DNA from: VRUE01 sp036403515
Lineage (GTDB): Bacteria > Actinomycetota > Thermoleophilia > Solirubrobacterales > 70-9
Direction: 5' to 3'
Assembly (NCBI GenBank): GCA_036403515.1
Contig: DASWQV010000059.1
Location: forward strand, 124,001 to 188,000
DNA length: 64,000 nt
Shown: piece after piece, positions 51,224 through 60,180 of the stretch
Numbering within the stretch: position 1 is the stretch's first letter
How the letters are laid out: every line of letters begins with the position of its first letter
Translations under genes and position numbers: made by a program
The notes under the pieces: generated by a model
What the model was told of the DNA's origin: nothing
What the model saw: the letters and a program-made list of their open reading frames with translations, nothing else
Database searches by the model: none

Positions 51224-52669
51224 ATGAGCCCACCGGCCCGCGATCGAACCCATCCCAGCCTGACCCTTGCCGTGCTCTCGCTCGGCGGGATGGCCTACGC
51301 GATGCTGAGCTCGATGGTCGTGCCGGCGCTGCCGACCATGCAGCATGACCTCGGCACGACCGAGACCGGGATCACCTGGCTGCTGACCGGCTACCTGCTC
51401 GCCGCCTCGGTCGGGACCTCGATCCTCGGCCGGCTCGGCGACATGTACGGCAAGGAGCGGCTGCTGCTCTGGACCCTGGTGATCCTCGCCGGCGGGACCC
51501 TGCTCGCCGCCGTCTCCAGCTCGCTGGCGCTGCTGATCGTCGCCCGCTTCATCCAGGGCGCCGGCGGCGGCATCTTCCCGCTCGCCTACGGCATCGTCCG
51601 CGACGAGTTCCCGGCCGCCAAGGTCGCCGGCGGGATCGGGCTGCTCTCGGCGATCCTCGGCGTCGGCGGCGGTCTCGGGATCGTCCTCTCGGGCGTGATC
51701 ATCGAGCACCTCAGCTACCACTGGCTGTTCTGGATCCCGCTCGTCGCGATCGTGCTGGCGGCCGTTGCGACCTGGCGCTTCGTGCCCGAATCGCCGGTGC
51801 GGACCCCGGGCAGGGTCAACTGGCTGGCCGCGGCCCTGATGACGATCGGCCTCTCGGCCGTGCTGCTCGCGATCAGCCAGACGACCAGCTGGGGCTGGGT
51901 CTCGACCAAGACCTTCGGCCTCGCCCTCGTCGGCGTCCTCTTCTCGCTCGCCTGGATCCGGGTCGAGGCGCGCAGCTCCGAACCGCTGATCGACATGGCG
52001 ATGATGCGGGTGCGCGGCGTCTGGACCACCAACGCGGCCGCCTTCCTGCTCGGCGCCGGTCTCTACGCCTCCTTCGTCGTCTTCCCCCAGTTCGCCCAGC
52101 TGCCGAAGAGCACCGGCTTCGGCTTCGGCGCCTCGGTAGTCGCCTCCGGCCTCTACCTGCTGCCGGCGACGATCGGTATGACCGTGCTCGGCCTCAGGGC
52201 GGGCGCGATCTCGGCCCGCTTCGGCTCGCGGGCGGCGCTGCTGGCCGGGACGCTCTTCGCCGTCGCCTCCTTCACCATGCTCGCCGTCGCCCACGATCAT
52301 CCCTACGAGCTGCTGATCGCCGCGGCGCTGCTCGGCGTCGGCATTGGGCTTGCCTTCGCCGCGCTCGGCAACCTCATCGTGCAGGCGGTGCCGGCCGAGC
52401 AGACCGGTGTCGCCAGCGGCATGAACACGGTGATGCGGACGCTCGGCGGCGCCCTCGGCGGTCAGCTCTCGGCGACCTTCATCGCCGACCACATGGCGGA
52501 CGGCCTGCCGACGGTGACGGGCTTCACCGAGACCTTCCTGATGGCGACCGGCTTCCTGCTGCTCTGCTTCCTCGCCGGCCTGCTGGTTCCCAGGGCGCTT
52601 GGCTCTCCGCCGAGCGATCGCGACCGCGACCGCTCGGCGATGGCGGCGCCGGAAGCCGCCCAGGCCTGA
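51224..52669 (+). CDS. MFS transporter, DHA2 (14-TMS drug:H+ antiporter) family
   Basis: 481 residues, about 14 hydrophobic segments. Typical motif A GRLGDMYGKERLLLWTL follows TMS2. Motif C-like GVGGGLGIVLSG lies in TMS5. The N-terminal PALPTMQHDLGTTETGITWL is DHA2-like. The C-terminal tail is charged and disordered. It probably exports drugs or metabolites using the proton gradient. Divergent from the aldo/keto reductase and convergent with the SET gene (9-base gap). Confidence 0.88.
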   Translation: MSPPARDRTHPSLTLAVLSLGGMAYAMLSSMVVPALPTMQHDLGTTETGITWLLTGYLLAASVGTSILGRLGDMYGKERLLLWTLVILAGGTLLAAVSSSLALLIVARFIQGAGGGIFPLAYGIVRDEFPAAKVAGGIGLLSAILGVGGGLGIVLSGVIIEHLSYHWLFWIPLVAIVLAAVATWRFVPESPVRTPGRVNWLAAALMTIGLSAVLLAISQTTSWGWVSTKTFGLALVGVLFSLAWIRVEARSSEPLIDMAMMRVRGVWTTNAAAFLLGAGLYASFVVFPQFAQLPKSTGFGFGASVVASGLYLLPATIGMTVLGLRAGAISARFGSRAALLAGTLFAVASFTMLAVAHDHPYELLIAAALLGVGIGLAFAALGNLIVQAVPAEQTGVASGMNTVMRTLGGALGGQLSATFIADHMADGLPTVTGFTETFLMATGFLLLCFLAGLLVPRALGSPPSDRDRDRSAMAAPEAAQA

Positions 52670-52678
52670 TTCGCCGGC

Positions 52679-53161
52679 TCAGAGGAGCGAGTCGGCCAGC
52701 TCCCGATCGATCTCGAGCAGGTAGGGCGCGACGAGGCCCAGGTAGGCGTTCTTGCGTTCGTTGGGAAGGTCCTTCCAACCCGTCACCGAGCCACGGCAGA
52801 TGTCGGCGCCGCAGAGACAGACGCCGGGAAAGTGCTCGATCGAGTAATTGCGCATCGCGTAATCGAAGGTGATCTCCTCGCCTTTGGCAATCGACTTGCG
52901 AGCGACGAAGTCACAAGCGCCCGTCTCGTTCAGCGCGACGCCGCAATTCGGGCTGCAGGAGTGGTTGACCTTGGGACCAAGGCCCGCATGCCGGGCCCAC
53001 TTGGTTCGGCTCACCTGGGTCGCATGCGAATCATTGCGGGCGACCTCACCTGCAAGCTCCCCGATCATGACCGTCTCACCCACTTCGAAGTCGCGGGTGG
53101 CACGAACGCCGCCTCCCTTTTCGCCTTCGGGGGTGCACAGCTCATATCCGACAGGGCCCAA
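52679..53161 (-). CDS. SET-domain protein lysine methyltransferase-like
   Basis: 160 residues. Compact SET domain: GGGVRATRDFEVGETVMIGE (SET-N strand), GLGPKVNHSCSPNCGVALNE with the SAM-binding NHSCxPN, and KGEEITFDYAMRNYS with the catalytic Tyr. A post-SET-like Cys patch follows (GVCLCGADICRG), which with the Cys of NHSCSPNC could bind zinc. Full catalytic set present. Bacterial SET proteins are scattered and their substrates mostly unknown. No histone-like gene is adjacent. Cytoplasmic. Confidence 0.85.
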   Translation of the reverse strand: MGPVGYELCTPEGEKGGGVRATRDFEVGETVMIGELAGEVARNDSHATQVSRTKWARHAGLGPKVNHSCSPNCGVALNETGACDFVARKSIAKGEEITFDYAMRNYSIEHFPGVCLCGADICRGSVTGWKDLPNERKNAYLGLVAPYLLEIDRELADSLL

Positions 53162-53228
53162 GGGACCGCCTCTCAGTTGTTTGAGCGCAGCGAAAGCTAC
53201 GCGCGGCGACCTTACCCTTCTTTCGCTG

Positions 53229-54539
53229 CTAGCCCGGGTCCGCGACCAGCACTTCGTCGTCGAGGCCTGACTCCGGAGTGATCAGGATCGCGCCCTCGCC
53301 GGTCACATAGGCCTCCTCGCCGTGCTGGACGACGTCCATGCCGAGGCCCTCCTCGCGTTCGGAGGCCCGCAGCGGCATCGCCAGCCCGATCAACCTGAGC
53401 AGCACGAAGGTGACGACGAAGGCGTAGACGGGGGCGACCAGCGCTGCGAGCGCCTGGTCGCCGAGCTGGGCGGCGTTGCCATAGAAGAGGCCGTCGGAGA
53501 CGCCGTTCCATCCCACCTGGGCGAAGAAGCCGATGAAGAGGATGCCGGTGAAGCCGGCCAGGCCGTGGGCGGCGAGGACGTCGAGCGTCTCGTCGACCCG
53601 GGTGCGGGTTCGCCAGACGATGATCGCGTAGCTCGGCAGCGCGGCGAGCGCTCCCAGCAGCATCGCCCAGCCGGGGCTGATGAAGCCCCCGGCCGGGGTG
53701 ATCGCGACGCAGCCGACGACGATCGCCGTCGCCGCGCCGATCGCGGTCACTTTCCTGCCCCGGATCAGGTCGAGGGCGAACCAGACGACCAGCGTGCAGG
53801 CCGGGGTGAGCAGCGTGTTGACGAAGGCCAGCACGCTGGGGTTGCCGGTCGAGAAGCCGCTGCCGCCGTTGAAGCCGAACCAGCCGAACCAGAGCAACCC
53901 GGCGCCGAGCAGCACGTACACCGCGTTGTGGGGAAGCAGCGCCTGGCGGCCGTAGTCCTTGCGGGCGCCGACCACGAGCGCCGCCGCTAGGGCCGAGAAG
54001 CCGGAGCCCATCTCGACCGGAACGCCGCCGGCGAAGTCGAGGGTGCCGCCCGCCTGCAGCCAGCCGCCCCCGAAGGCCCAGTGGGCGAGCACGGCGTAGA
54101 CCAGCACCGACCACAGCGCCGCGAAGACGAGGAAGGCGCCGAAGCGCATCCGCTCGACCACGGCGCCGGAGATGAGGGCGACGGTGATGATGCAGAAGGT
54201 CGCCTGGAAGGCCATGAAGAGCAGCTCCGGGATAGTCGTCCCGTCGCGCGGGGCAAAGTCGACCCCGTGCAGGAAGGCGTTGCCGAGGCCGCCGACCAGG
54301 CCGCCGTCGCCGTCGAAGGCGATCGAGTAGCCGACCGCCGCCCAGGTGACCGCGGCGACGGCGATCGCGCCGACGCACATCATGAAGGTGTTGAGCGTGT
54401 TCTTCGAGCGCACCAGGCCGGCGTAGAAGAGGCCGAGGGCCGGCGTCATCATCAGGACCAGCGCCGTCGCGACCAGCATCCAGGCCGTGTCGCCGGTGTC
54501 GATTCCCGTGACCGCGGCGAGGGCCGCCAGCCCGCTCAC
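53229..54539 (-). CDS. amtB: Ammonium transporter AmtB
   Basis: 436 residues, 11 membrane helices. Signature blocks: DTAWMLVATALVLMMTPALG, GLVRSKNTLNTFMM, MAFQATFCIITVALISGA, GWFGFNGGSG and HGLAGFTGIL with the pore His. The C-terminal cytoplasmic tail is long and acidic (SEREEGLGMDVVQHGEEAYV), the GlnK-responsive region. It imports NH4+/NH3. Its ATG overlaps the stop of the PII gene upstream (ATGA), the usual glnK-amtB arrangement with gene order reversed (PII first). Confidence 0.95.
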   Translation of the reverse strand: MSGLAALAAVTGIDTGDTAWMLVATALVLMMTPALGLFYAGLVRSKNTLNTFMMCVGAIAVAAVTWAAVGYSIAFDGDGGLVGGLGNAFLHGVDFAPRDGTTIPELLFMAFQATFCIITVALISGAVVERMRFGAFLVFAALWSVLVYAVLAHWAFGGGWLQAGGTLDFAGGVPVEMGSGFSALAAALVVGARKDYGRQALLPHNAVYVLLGAGLLWFGWFGFNGGSGFSTGNPSVLAFVNTLLTPACTLVVWFALDLIRGRKVTAIGAATAIVVGCVAITPAGGFISPGWAMLLGALAALPSYAIIVWRTRTRVDETLDVLAAHGLAGFTGILFIGFFAQVGWNGVSDGLFYGNAAQLGDQALAALVAPVYAFVVTFVLLRLIGLAMPLRASEREEGLGMDVVQHGEEAYVTGEGAILITPESGLDDEVLVADPG

Positions 54540-54889
54540 TTGTCCACCGGCGTCACGGCGCCCATGTCGGTGTCGCCGGTGCGGATCCGCACCGCCTGCT
54601 CCAGCGGCACGACGAAGATCTTGCCATCGCCGACTTCGCCGGTCCGGGCCCCCTCGCAGAGGGCCTCGACCGTCGGCCCGACGAACTCGTCGGAGACGGC
54701 GATCTCGAAGCGGACCTTCTCGGCGAGGCCCATCTGCACGGTGGTGCCGCGGTAGGTCTCGACCCGCTCGAGCTCGCCGCCGTGGCCCTGCACGCGGCTC
54801 ATCGAGACGCCGCGCACGTCGGCGCGATAGAGCGACTCCAGGACATCGTTTGCCTTCTCCGGGCGGACGATGCCGATGACGAGTTTCAC
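54536..54889 (-). CDS. glnK: Nitrogen regulatory protein PII
   Basis: 117 residues from GTG (VKLVIGIVRPEKANDV), with AGGGGAG upstream. PII T-loop region QGHGGELERVETYRGTTVQM retains the usual Tyr (the uridylylation/adenylylation residue). B-loop TGEVGDGKIFVVPLEQAVRI is complete. The protein binds ATP/ADP and 2-oxoglutarate and gates AmtB, with which it is co-translated. Confidence 0.95.
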   Translation of the reverse strand: MKLVIGIVRPEKANDVLESLYRADVRGVSMSRVQGHGGELERVETYRGTTVQMGLAEKVRFEIAVSDEFVGPTVEALCEGARTGEVGDGKIFVVPLEQAVRIRTGDTDMGAVTPVDK

Positions 54890-54968
54890 GATTCTCCCCT
54901 TCCCACTTTTGCCGGCTGAAGCGTGCGCGAGCCTAACCGACGCTCGGGCGGATGCGGAGCGAGGGTCG

Positions 54969-55205
54969 CTACTCGGCGTCCAGCAGGCTGAGCAGGCTGC
55001 GGTGGTCCTCCTCGCAGGCCGGGCAGCCGGCGAGGTGGGCGCGCATGCCCGGAACCGAGCTGTCGGCGTCGGCCCCGGCGAGCTCGAGCTCGACGTAGCG
55101 GTCGAGCTCGGCAAAGCACTCCTCGCAGCTCAGCTCGGGACCGCTGGGACCCAGTGCTCTGGCGAGGATGCGGGCGGGATCGTTGCGGTCGTCTGGCTTG
55201 CTCAT
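54969..55205 (-). CDS. Anti-sigma factor, zf-HC2 (ZAS-like) zinc finger
   Basis: 78 residues. Zinc ligands: SCEECFAELDRYVE, then MRAHLAGCPACEEDHRSLL (His-x3-Cys-x2-Cys). Only the N-terminal zinc-binding module, no membrane helix, so a cytoplasmic anti-sigma factor that may release its sigma on thiol oxidation or zinc loss. The start overlaps the stop of the ECF sigma gene (55202-55205), the normal coupling. Confidence 0.87.
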   Translation of the reverse strand: MSKPDDRNDPARILARALGPSGPELSCEECFAELDRYVELELAGADADSSVPGMRAHLAGCPACEEDHRSLLSLLDAE

Positions 55206-55882
55206 CGCTGCTCCGGTCTGTCTCGTTCGTCGACGTCGAAGCCGCGCTCGGAGAGCGCCGCCCGCAGCTTGCGCCGCGCGTCGTGAAGTGTCTTGTAGAG
55301 AGCGCCGCGGCTCGAGCCGCGGCGCTCGGCGAGGACGTCGATCGGGACGTCGTTGAGCGTCACGGCGACCAGGACCTCGCGCTGGCGGGCGCTGAGGCTG
55401 CGCTCGATCTCCTCGCCGAGGGCCTCGATCAGGTCGCGGGTCTCCGCCTCGCCCGAGACGCCGCGCCGCGCATCGGCGAGAACGCCCCAGGCCTCGTCCT
55501 CGAGCGGAACCTCGCGGCCCTGCCAGGCGCGGCGGCGGACCTTGACCCCGGCCTCGAGCAGGGCGAACTTGTAGGCCCAGGTGGTGAAGCGGCTTTCGCC
55601 GCGAAACTCGCCGAGCTTGCCGAGCACGGCGAGGAGCGCGTCGTCGGCGCTCTGCTGCGCGAGGTCCTCGTGATCGTCGCCGCGCAGATGGGCAAGCGAC
55701 GCCCGGCGGCGATTGACCTCGAAGCGCGCCGCCTTGAGCAGCATGGCGTGAAGCTCGACCACCGCCGCCTCGCGCTGCGGACCGCCGGCGCTGAGCCGTT
55801 CGTGCAGGTTCCGCGACGAAGCGGCGCTGCCCGACTCAGCTTTGGGTGTCTCCATCGGCATCGCCAAGGTGGATGGTGCCAT
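55202..55882 (-). CDS. ECF RNA polymerase sigma factor
   Basis: About 226 residues (ATG at 55855 or 55861 possible; the first 10 residues are weakly supported). Region 2: HAMLLKAARFEVNRRR, DLAQQSADDALLAVLGKL and GESRFTTWAYKFALLEAG. Region 4: LSARQREVLVAVTLNDVPIDVLAERRGSSRGALYKTLHDARRKLR. Coupled to the zf-HC2 anti-sigma. It probably autoregulates and may control the divergent DoxX-like gene; this is inference. Confidence 0.9.
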   Translation of the reverse strand: MAPSTLAMPMETPKAESGSAASSRNLHERLSAGGPQREAAVVELHAMLLKAARFEVNRRRASLAHLRGDDHEDLAQQSADDALLAVLGKLGEFRGESRFTTWAYKFALLEAGVKVRRRAWQGREVPLEDEAWGVLADARRGVSGEAETRDLIEALGEEIERSLSARQREVLVAVTLNDVPIDVLAERRGSSRGALYKTLHDARRKLRAALSERGFDVDERDRPEQR

Positions 55883-56045
55883 GAATCGTTAGTGACCCGG
55901 GATTGGCGGCTCTTACCTCTGAGAGCCGTCCTATCGCCATGTCACGGATGACAGATGGGGGTCCCGCAGCTTTTGGCGGGCGGGTAAGACGGCGGCGGTC
56001 GGCGACGCAAACAGAGGCGACCGATCCATCGACCACGGAGGAACC

Positions 56046-56504
56046 ATGTCCACCACCACGCTCGACCCGCGCGCCCATCTCGAACACTCATCTACGCTCG
56101 CCCAGCGCCTCAAGGGCGACCCCGCCTACCAGGCCTTCCTGCTGCTGCGCATCGCCTTCACCGTCGCGCCGATCGCCTTCGGCCTCGACAAGTTCTTCAA
56201 CGTGCTGGTCGACTGGGAGAGCTATCTCGCCCCCTGGATCAACGACATCGTTCCGGGCAGCGCCTCGACCGCGATGCACATCGTCGGCGTGGTCGAGATC
56301 CTCGCCGGCATCGCCGTCGCGCTGAAGCCACGCTACGGCGCCTACCTGGTAGCGGCCTGGCTCGGCGGCATCATCGTCAACCTGCTCACCTACTCTGGCT
56401 ACTACGACATCGCCCTGCGCGACTTCGGCCTGATGCTCGGCGCCCTCACCCTGGCGCGGCTGGCGAGCAAGTACGACCCACCGGGACTCGACGTGAGGCT
56501 CTAG
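56046..56504 (+). CDS. DoxX-like membrane protein
   Basis: 152 residues, GGAGGAA 6 bases before the ATG. Four helices at about 28-45, 70-90, 100-120 and 125-142 (VAPIAFGLDKFFNVLVDWES, GVVEILAGIAVALKPRYG). The conserved FGxDKF start and the GxxEILAGI turn resemble the DoxX superfamily. Divergent from the ECF sigma, 163 bases between the starts. May take part in oxidative-stress or quinone-linked membrane functions, unproven. Confidence 0.75.
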   Translation: MSTTTLDPRAHLEHSSTLAQRLKGDPAYQAFLLLRIAFTVAPIAFGLDKFFNVLVDWESYLAPWINDIVPGSASTAMHIVGVVEILAGIAVALKPRYGAYLVAAWLGGIIVNLLTYSGYYDIALRDFGLMLGALTLARLASKYDPPGLDVRL

Positions 56505-56538
56505 TGAGTTTCTCGGGCGCGGCTCTGAACGAGGCTCA

Positions 56539-56544
56539 TAGGAT
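56539..56544 (+). promoter_or_regulatory. TAGGAT box, leaderless-type, for the nitronate monooxygenase
   Basis: TAGGAT, 6 bases, then the GTG start, the same arrangement as at 37525, 37554 and 58020. No Shine-Dalgarno precedes the GTG. Confidence 0.5.
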
Positions 56545-56550
56545 CGCCGT

Positions 56551-57513
56551 GTGACGATCCTCGAGCGCCTCGGAGTCGAGACCCCGGTCGTACAGGCAGG
56601 GATGGGCGGCGGCCTCAGCCGGCACGAGCTGGCCGCCGCCGTCTCCGAGGCGGGCGGGCTGGGGACGATCGCGGTCAACGGCGAGGCCGCGGTCAGGCGC
56701 GAGCTCGCCGCAGCCAGGGCGCTGACGGCGGCGCCGATCGCGGTCAACCTGCTGTTGCCGTTTGCCCGGCGCAGCTGGTTCGAGGCCGCGGCCGGCGCCG
56801 ACGCCCTGGTCACCTTCTGGGGCGTCCCGCACCGCCGCACCGCTGGCGTCTGGATGCACCAGTGCGGCTCGGTCGCCGAGGCGCGCTCGGCCCACGCGGC
56901 GGGCGCCGACGCGATCATCGTCCAGGGCTTCGAGGCCGGCGGCCACGTGCGCGGCACCACGCCCGCCCTGGATCTCCACGAGCGGGTCAGGGCCGCGCTG
57001 CCGGCCGCCTACCCGACCCTCCTTGCGGGCGGAATCGCCGAGCGCGGCGACGTCGTCCGCGCCCTTGAGGCGGGCGCGAGTGCTGCCGTGGCGGGGACAC
57101 GCTTCCTTCTCAGCGACGAGAGCCGCGCCCACCCGCTCTACAAGCAACGCGCGCTGGCGACGACGGATACGGTCCTCACCGAACTGTTCGGCTTCGGTTG
57201 GCCCGCGCCCCATCGGGTCGGGCGAAACGCGGCGACCGAGCGTTGGCTCGGCGTCGGCGATGCACGCGGCCCGCGCCTGAACCGCGTCATCAACCGCCTC
57301 TCCGCTCCCGCCGCGCGCTTCACGCCGGCCGCCGCCCAGATGCGCCTGGCCCGCGCCCAACGACCAGGCAGCCGCGTGCTCACCCCGGCCGGGCCGACTG
57401 ACGACGGGTTCGCCAACCTCATCGACGCCGGGCCCCTCTACATGGGGCAGACGGTCGCGCGAATGGATGAGGTTCGGCCGGCGGCGGAGATCGTCGCCGC
57501 CCTGACGCCTTAG
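56551..57513 (+). CDS. Nitronate monooxygenase-like FMN enzyme
   Basis: 320 residues, GTG start. TIM-barrel NMO pattern: VVQAGMGGGLSRHELAAAVS, GGLGTIAV, GADAIIVQGFEAGGHVRG (the EAGGH catalytic block with the conserved His), LLAGGIAERGDVVRAL and GASAAVAGTRFLLSDES. FMN-dependent oxidation of alkyl nitronates is the family reaction; the substrate here may differ. Probably leaderless mRNA. Confidence 0.9.
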   Translation: MTILERLGVETPVVQAGMGGGLSRHELAAAVSEAGGLGTIAVNGEAAVRRELAAARALTAAPIAVNLLLPFARRSWFEAAAGADALVTFWGVPHRRTAGVWMHQCGSVAEARSAHAAGADAIIVQGFEAGGHVRGTTPALDLHERVRAALPAAYPTLLAGGIAERGDVVRALEAGASAAVAGTRFLLSDESRAHPLYKQRALATTDTVLTELFGFGWPAPHRVGRNAATERWLGVGDARGPRLNRVINRLSAPAARFTPAAAQMRLARAQRPGSRVLTPAGPTDDGFANLIDAGPLYMGQTVARMDEVRPAAEIVAALTP

Positions 57514-57588
57514 GGCCCGTCGCGCACCGCGTCGCCGCCGCCAGACGTGCGCGAGGGTTTTTGAGACAGGCTCCGCGGGCGGTGGCTC

Positions 57589-58008
57589 TCAGCGCTCGCC
57601 GACATCGGCGCTGAGGATCGGCTTCAGGTCGACGATCGGAGTGCCGTCGATGGCCTCTATCCGGCGGACTCGAAGGCGTCTCCCGTCGATCTCGGCCACC
57701 TCCACGCGATGCAGGCCGATCGGGTTGGGTCGGTCGGGCGAGCGGGTGGAGAAGACGCCCTGGGCCGGGCGCGAGAGATCGCCGCGGGGGTGGACGCTGA
57801 GCACGTCGCGGCGCGCCCGGTCGAGCCAGGTGAGGACGATGATCTCGTCGCCGACCCCGATCCCGGCAAGCGCCTCGACCGGGCTGGCGTCGAGGACGAG
57901 CCAGGCGTCGGGCGCGCCCTCGTCGCCCTGCTTCGGGGCGGTCGACGGGTCGGTGAGCGGGGACTCGACCCGGCCGATCGGCGCCAGCTCGATGCGTTCC
58001 TCGGTCAT
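57589..58008 (-). CDS. trmO: tRNA (t6A37) N6-methyltransferase TrmO (TsaA/YaeB family)
   Basis: 139 residues. Beta-barrel TrmO pattern: LAPIGRVESPLTDPSTAPKQ, GVGDEIIVLTWLDRARRDVL, VFSTRSPDRPNPIGLHRVEV (the conserved family block) and AIDGTPIVDLKPIL. It methylates t6A at position 37 of threonine tRNAs using SAM. The ATG is preceded by TAGGTT and 6 bases, implying a leaderless mRNA. The gene is short relative to E. coli TrmO, lacking the C-terminal extension, as is common in actinobacteria. Confidence 0.85.
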   Translation of the reverse strand: MTEERIELAPIGRVESPLTDPSTAPKQGDEGAPDAWLVLDASPVEALAGIGVGDEIIVLTWLDRARRDVLSVHPRGDLSRPAQGVFSTRSPDRPNPIGLHRVEVAEIDGRRLRVRRIEAIDGTPIVDLKPILSADVGER

Positions 58009-58014
58009 CGGTTG

Positions 58015-58020
58015 AACCTA
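58015..58020 (-). promoter_or_regulatory. TAGGTT box, leaderless-type, for trmO
   Basis: On the minus strand TAGGTT, 6 bases, ATG of trmO. Fourth case in the window of this exact arrangement. Confidence 0.45.
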
Positions 58021-58055
58021 TCGCCGTCCGGCGGCCGGCTGGTACGGTCGCCGGG

Positions 58056-59069
58056 ATGAAGACGGTTCTGGTCACCGGCGGCTCGGGATTCCTCGGCGGC
58101 TGGTGCCTGGTCGAGTTGCTGCGCGGCGACTACTTGGTAAGGACCACGGTGCGCGATCCCGCCCGTGAGGCGGAGGTCCGGGCGCGGGTCGAGTCGCAGG
58201 TCGACACCGGCGACCGGCTCACCGTTTTCGCCGCCGACCTGCGGAGCGACGAGGGCTGGGAGCAGGCCGTGCAGGGCTGTGACTACGTGCTCCACGTCGC
58301 CTCGCCGTTCCCGCTGACGCAGCCGAAAGATCCCGATGAGCTGATCGTGCCGGCGCGCGAGGGAACCCTGCGGGTCCTGAAAGCCGCGCTTGACGCCGGA
58401 GTCGGCCGCGTCGTCGTCACCTCCTCGGTGGCCGCGGTTCGTGGCAGCGTCGACCACACGTCGGCGCCGCTGAGCGAGGAAAGCTGGACCGACCTGGACA
58501 GCTCCGAGATCACGCCCTACACACGCTCGAAGACGGTCGCCGAGCGCGCCGCCTGGGATCTGGTCAACGAGCGGGGTGAGACCGAGAAGCTGGCTGTGGT
58601 CAATCCCGGCGCCATCCTCGGGCCGGTCCTCGGCGACGATCGGTCCCCCTCGCTCGAACTGGTCAATCGACTGCTCAAGGGGATGCCGGGAGCGCCGCGG
58701 ATCGGCTTCAGCATCGTCGACGTCCGCGACGTCGTCGACCTGGAGCTGAAAGCGATGACCATGCCCGAGGCCGGCGGGGAGCGCTTCATCGCCGTTGCCC
58801 GCTTTCAGTGGATGTCGGAAGTCGCCGCGATCCTGCGCGACCGTCTCGGTCCGGCCGCGGCGAAGGTGCCCAAGCGCGCCGTTCCCAACTTCGTCGTCCG
58901 CCTGATGGGCATCTTCGACCCCGGGGTCCGCTCGATCGCGGGCCAGCTCGGCCAGAAGGTGGAGCTGTCGAGCAAGAAGGCGGAAACGGTTCTCGGCTGG
59001 CAGCCGCGACCCATCGAGGAGACGGTCGTCGATTGCGCGCAGAGCCTGGTCGACGCGAAGGCGGACTGA
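58056..59069 (+). CDS. NAD(P)-dependent aldehyde/ketone reductase, DFR-like extended SDR
   Basis: 337 residues. TGGSGFLGGWCLVELL is the cofactor loop, DYVLHVASPF and VVVTSSVAAVRG (Ser), and YTRSK as YxxxK. C-terminal FSIVDVRDVVDLELKAM and AETVLGWQPRPIEET. Resembles the dihydroflavonol-reductase/aldehyde-reductase branch; probably reduces small aldehydes or ketones with NADPH. It is followed after 3 bases by an alcohol dehydrogenase, suggesting a shared pathway. Confidence 0.88.
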   Translation: MKTVLVTGGSGFLGGWCLVELLRGDYLVRTTVRDPAREAEVRARVESQVDTGDRLTVFAADLRSDEGWEQAVQGCDYVLHVASPFPLTQPKDPDELIVPAREGTLRVLKAALDAGVGRVVVTSSVAAVRGSVDHTSAPLSEESWTDLDSSEITPYTRSKTVAERAAWDLVNERGETEKLAVVNPGAILGPVLGDDRSPSLELVNRLLKGMPGAPRIGFSIVDVRDVVDLELKAMTMPEAGGERFIAVARFQWMSEVAAILRDRLGPAAAKVPKRAVPNFVVRLMGIFDPGVRSIAGQLGQKVELSSKKAETVLGWQPRPIEETVVDCAQSLVDAKAD

Positions 59070-59072
59070 GCG

Positions 59073-60179
59073 ATGAAGATGCGCGCCGCGGTGCTGGAGG
59101 AGTTCGGCGAGCCACTCGCGGTGCTGGAGGTCGAGCTCGCCGAGCCGCGGGCCGGTGAGGTGCTGGTTCGCCTCGTCGCCTGCGGCGTCTGCCACACCGA
59201 CCTCTACACCGCCTCCGGCGCCGACCCCTCGGGCTACGCGCCGGCCGTGCTCGGCCACGAGGGGGCGGGCGTCGTCGAGCGGGTCGGGGCGGACGTCACC
59301 TCGCTCGCAGCGGGCGACCACGTCGTCACCCTCTTCTCGCCCCAGTGCGGCGAGTGCGTGCACTGCGTCGACCCGCGGACCAACCTCTGCCTGGCGATCC
59401 GCGAGCAGCAGAACAGGGGCTTCCTTCCCGACGGCACGACGCGGATCTCACGCGACGGCGACGGCGTGCGCCACTTCATGGGCTGCTCGACCTTCGCGGA
59501 GTACACCGTGATGCCCGAGATCGCCCTCGCCAAGATCGACCCGGAGGCGCCGTTCGAGCACGCCTGCCTCTTCGCCTGCGGCCTCTCGACCGGCCTCGGC
59601 GCCGCGATCAACACCGCCGCCGTCGAAGCGGGATCGACGTGCGTCGTCTTCGGCGCCGGCATGGTCGGCCTCGGCGCGGTCGCCGGCTGCCGCCTGCAGG
59701 GCGCCGAGCGGATCGTCTGCGTGGACCTCTCGCCGGAGCGGCTCGAGCTGGCCCGCGGCCAGGGGGCGACCGAAACGATCGAAGCTGGCGAGGGCACTGT
59801 CGAAGAGATCCTCGAGATGACCGACGGCTTCGGCGCCGACTACACCTTCGAGGCAACCGGCAAGGTCGCCGTGATGCGCCAGGCGGTCGAAGCCGCCCGC
59901 ATGGCCTGGGGCCTCTGCACGATCGCTGGCGTCGCCGGCAGGGGGGAGACTCTCGACATCGTCCCGCGGCTGCTGATCACCGGCCGCCGCGTCGCCGGCT
60001 CTTCCTTCGGCGGCGTCAAGGGCCGTGACCAGGTGCCCGTCCTGATCGAGCGCGCGATGGCCGGTGAGATCGACGTCGAGCCCTTCATCTCGCACCGGCT
60101 GAGCCTCGACCAGGTCAACCGCGGCTTCGAGCTGATGGAAGACCAGGACGGCATTCGCAGCGTGATCGAGTTCCACTAG
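59073..60179 (+). CDS. Zn-dependent alcohol dehydrogenase (class III/mycothiol-type branch)
   Basis: 368 residues. Catalytic zinc: ACGVCHTDLYTASG, VLGHEGAGVV and HACLFACGLSTG. Structural zinc: SPQCGECVHCVDPRTNLC. NAD loop CVVFGAGMVGLGAVAGCRLQ. The sequence order MGCSTFAEYTVMPEIALAKI is typical of class III alcohol/formaldehyde dehydrogenases and their mycothiol-dependent relatives. The likely reaction is NAD-dependent oxidation of a hydroxymethyl thiol adduct or alcohol. Co-transcribed with the preceding reductase. A hairpin follows the stop directly. Confidence 0.9.
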   Translation: MKMRAAVLEEFGEPLAVLEVELAEPRAGEVLVRLVACGVCHTDLYTASGADPSGYAPAVLGHEGAGVVERVGADVTSLAAGDHVVTLFSPQCGECVHCVDPRTNLCLAIREQQNRGFLPDGTTRISRDGDGVRHFMGCSTFAEYTVMPEIALAKIDPEAPFEHACLFACGLSTGLGAAINTAAVEAGSTCVVFGAGMVGLGAVAGCRLQGAERIVCVDLSPERLELARGQGATETIEAGEGTVEEILEMTDGFGADYTFEATGKVAVMRQAVEAARMAWGLCTIAGVAGRGETLDIVPRLLITGRRVAGSSFGGVKGRDQVPVLIERAMAGEIDVEPFISHRLSLDQVNRGFELMEDQDGIRSVIEFH

Positions 60180-60180
60180 G

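Noticed and set aside
50129..52492. 787-codon minus-strand ORF spanning the MFS gene and the aldo/keto reductase
   Set aside because: Only the last 319 codons are AKR; the rest is antisense to a well-formed MFS gene. The start was moved to the GTG at 51088.
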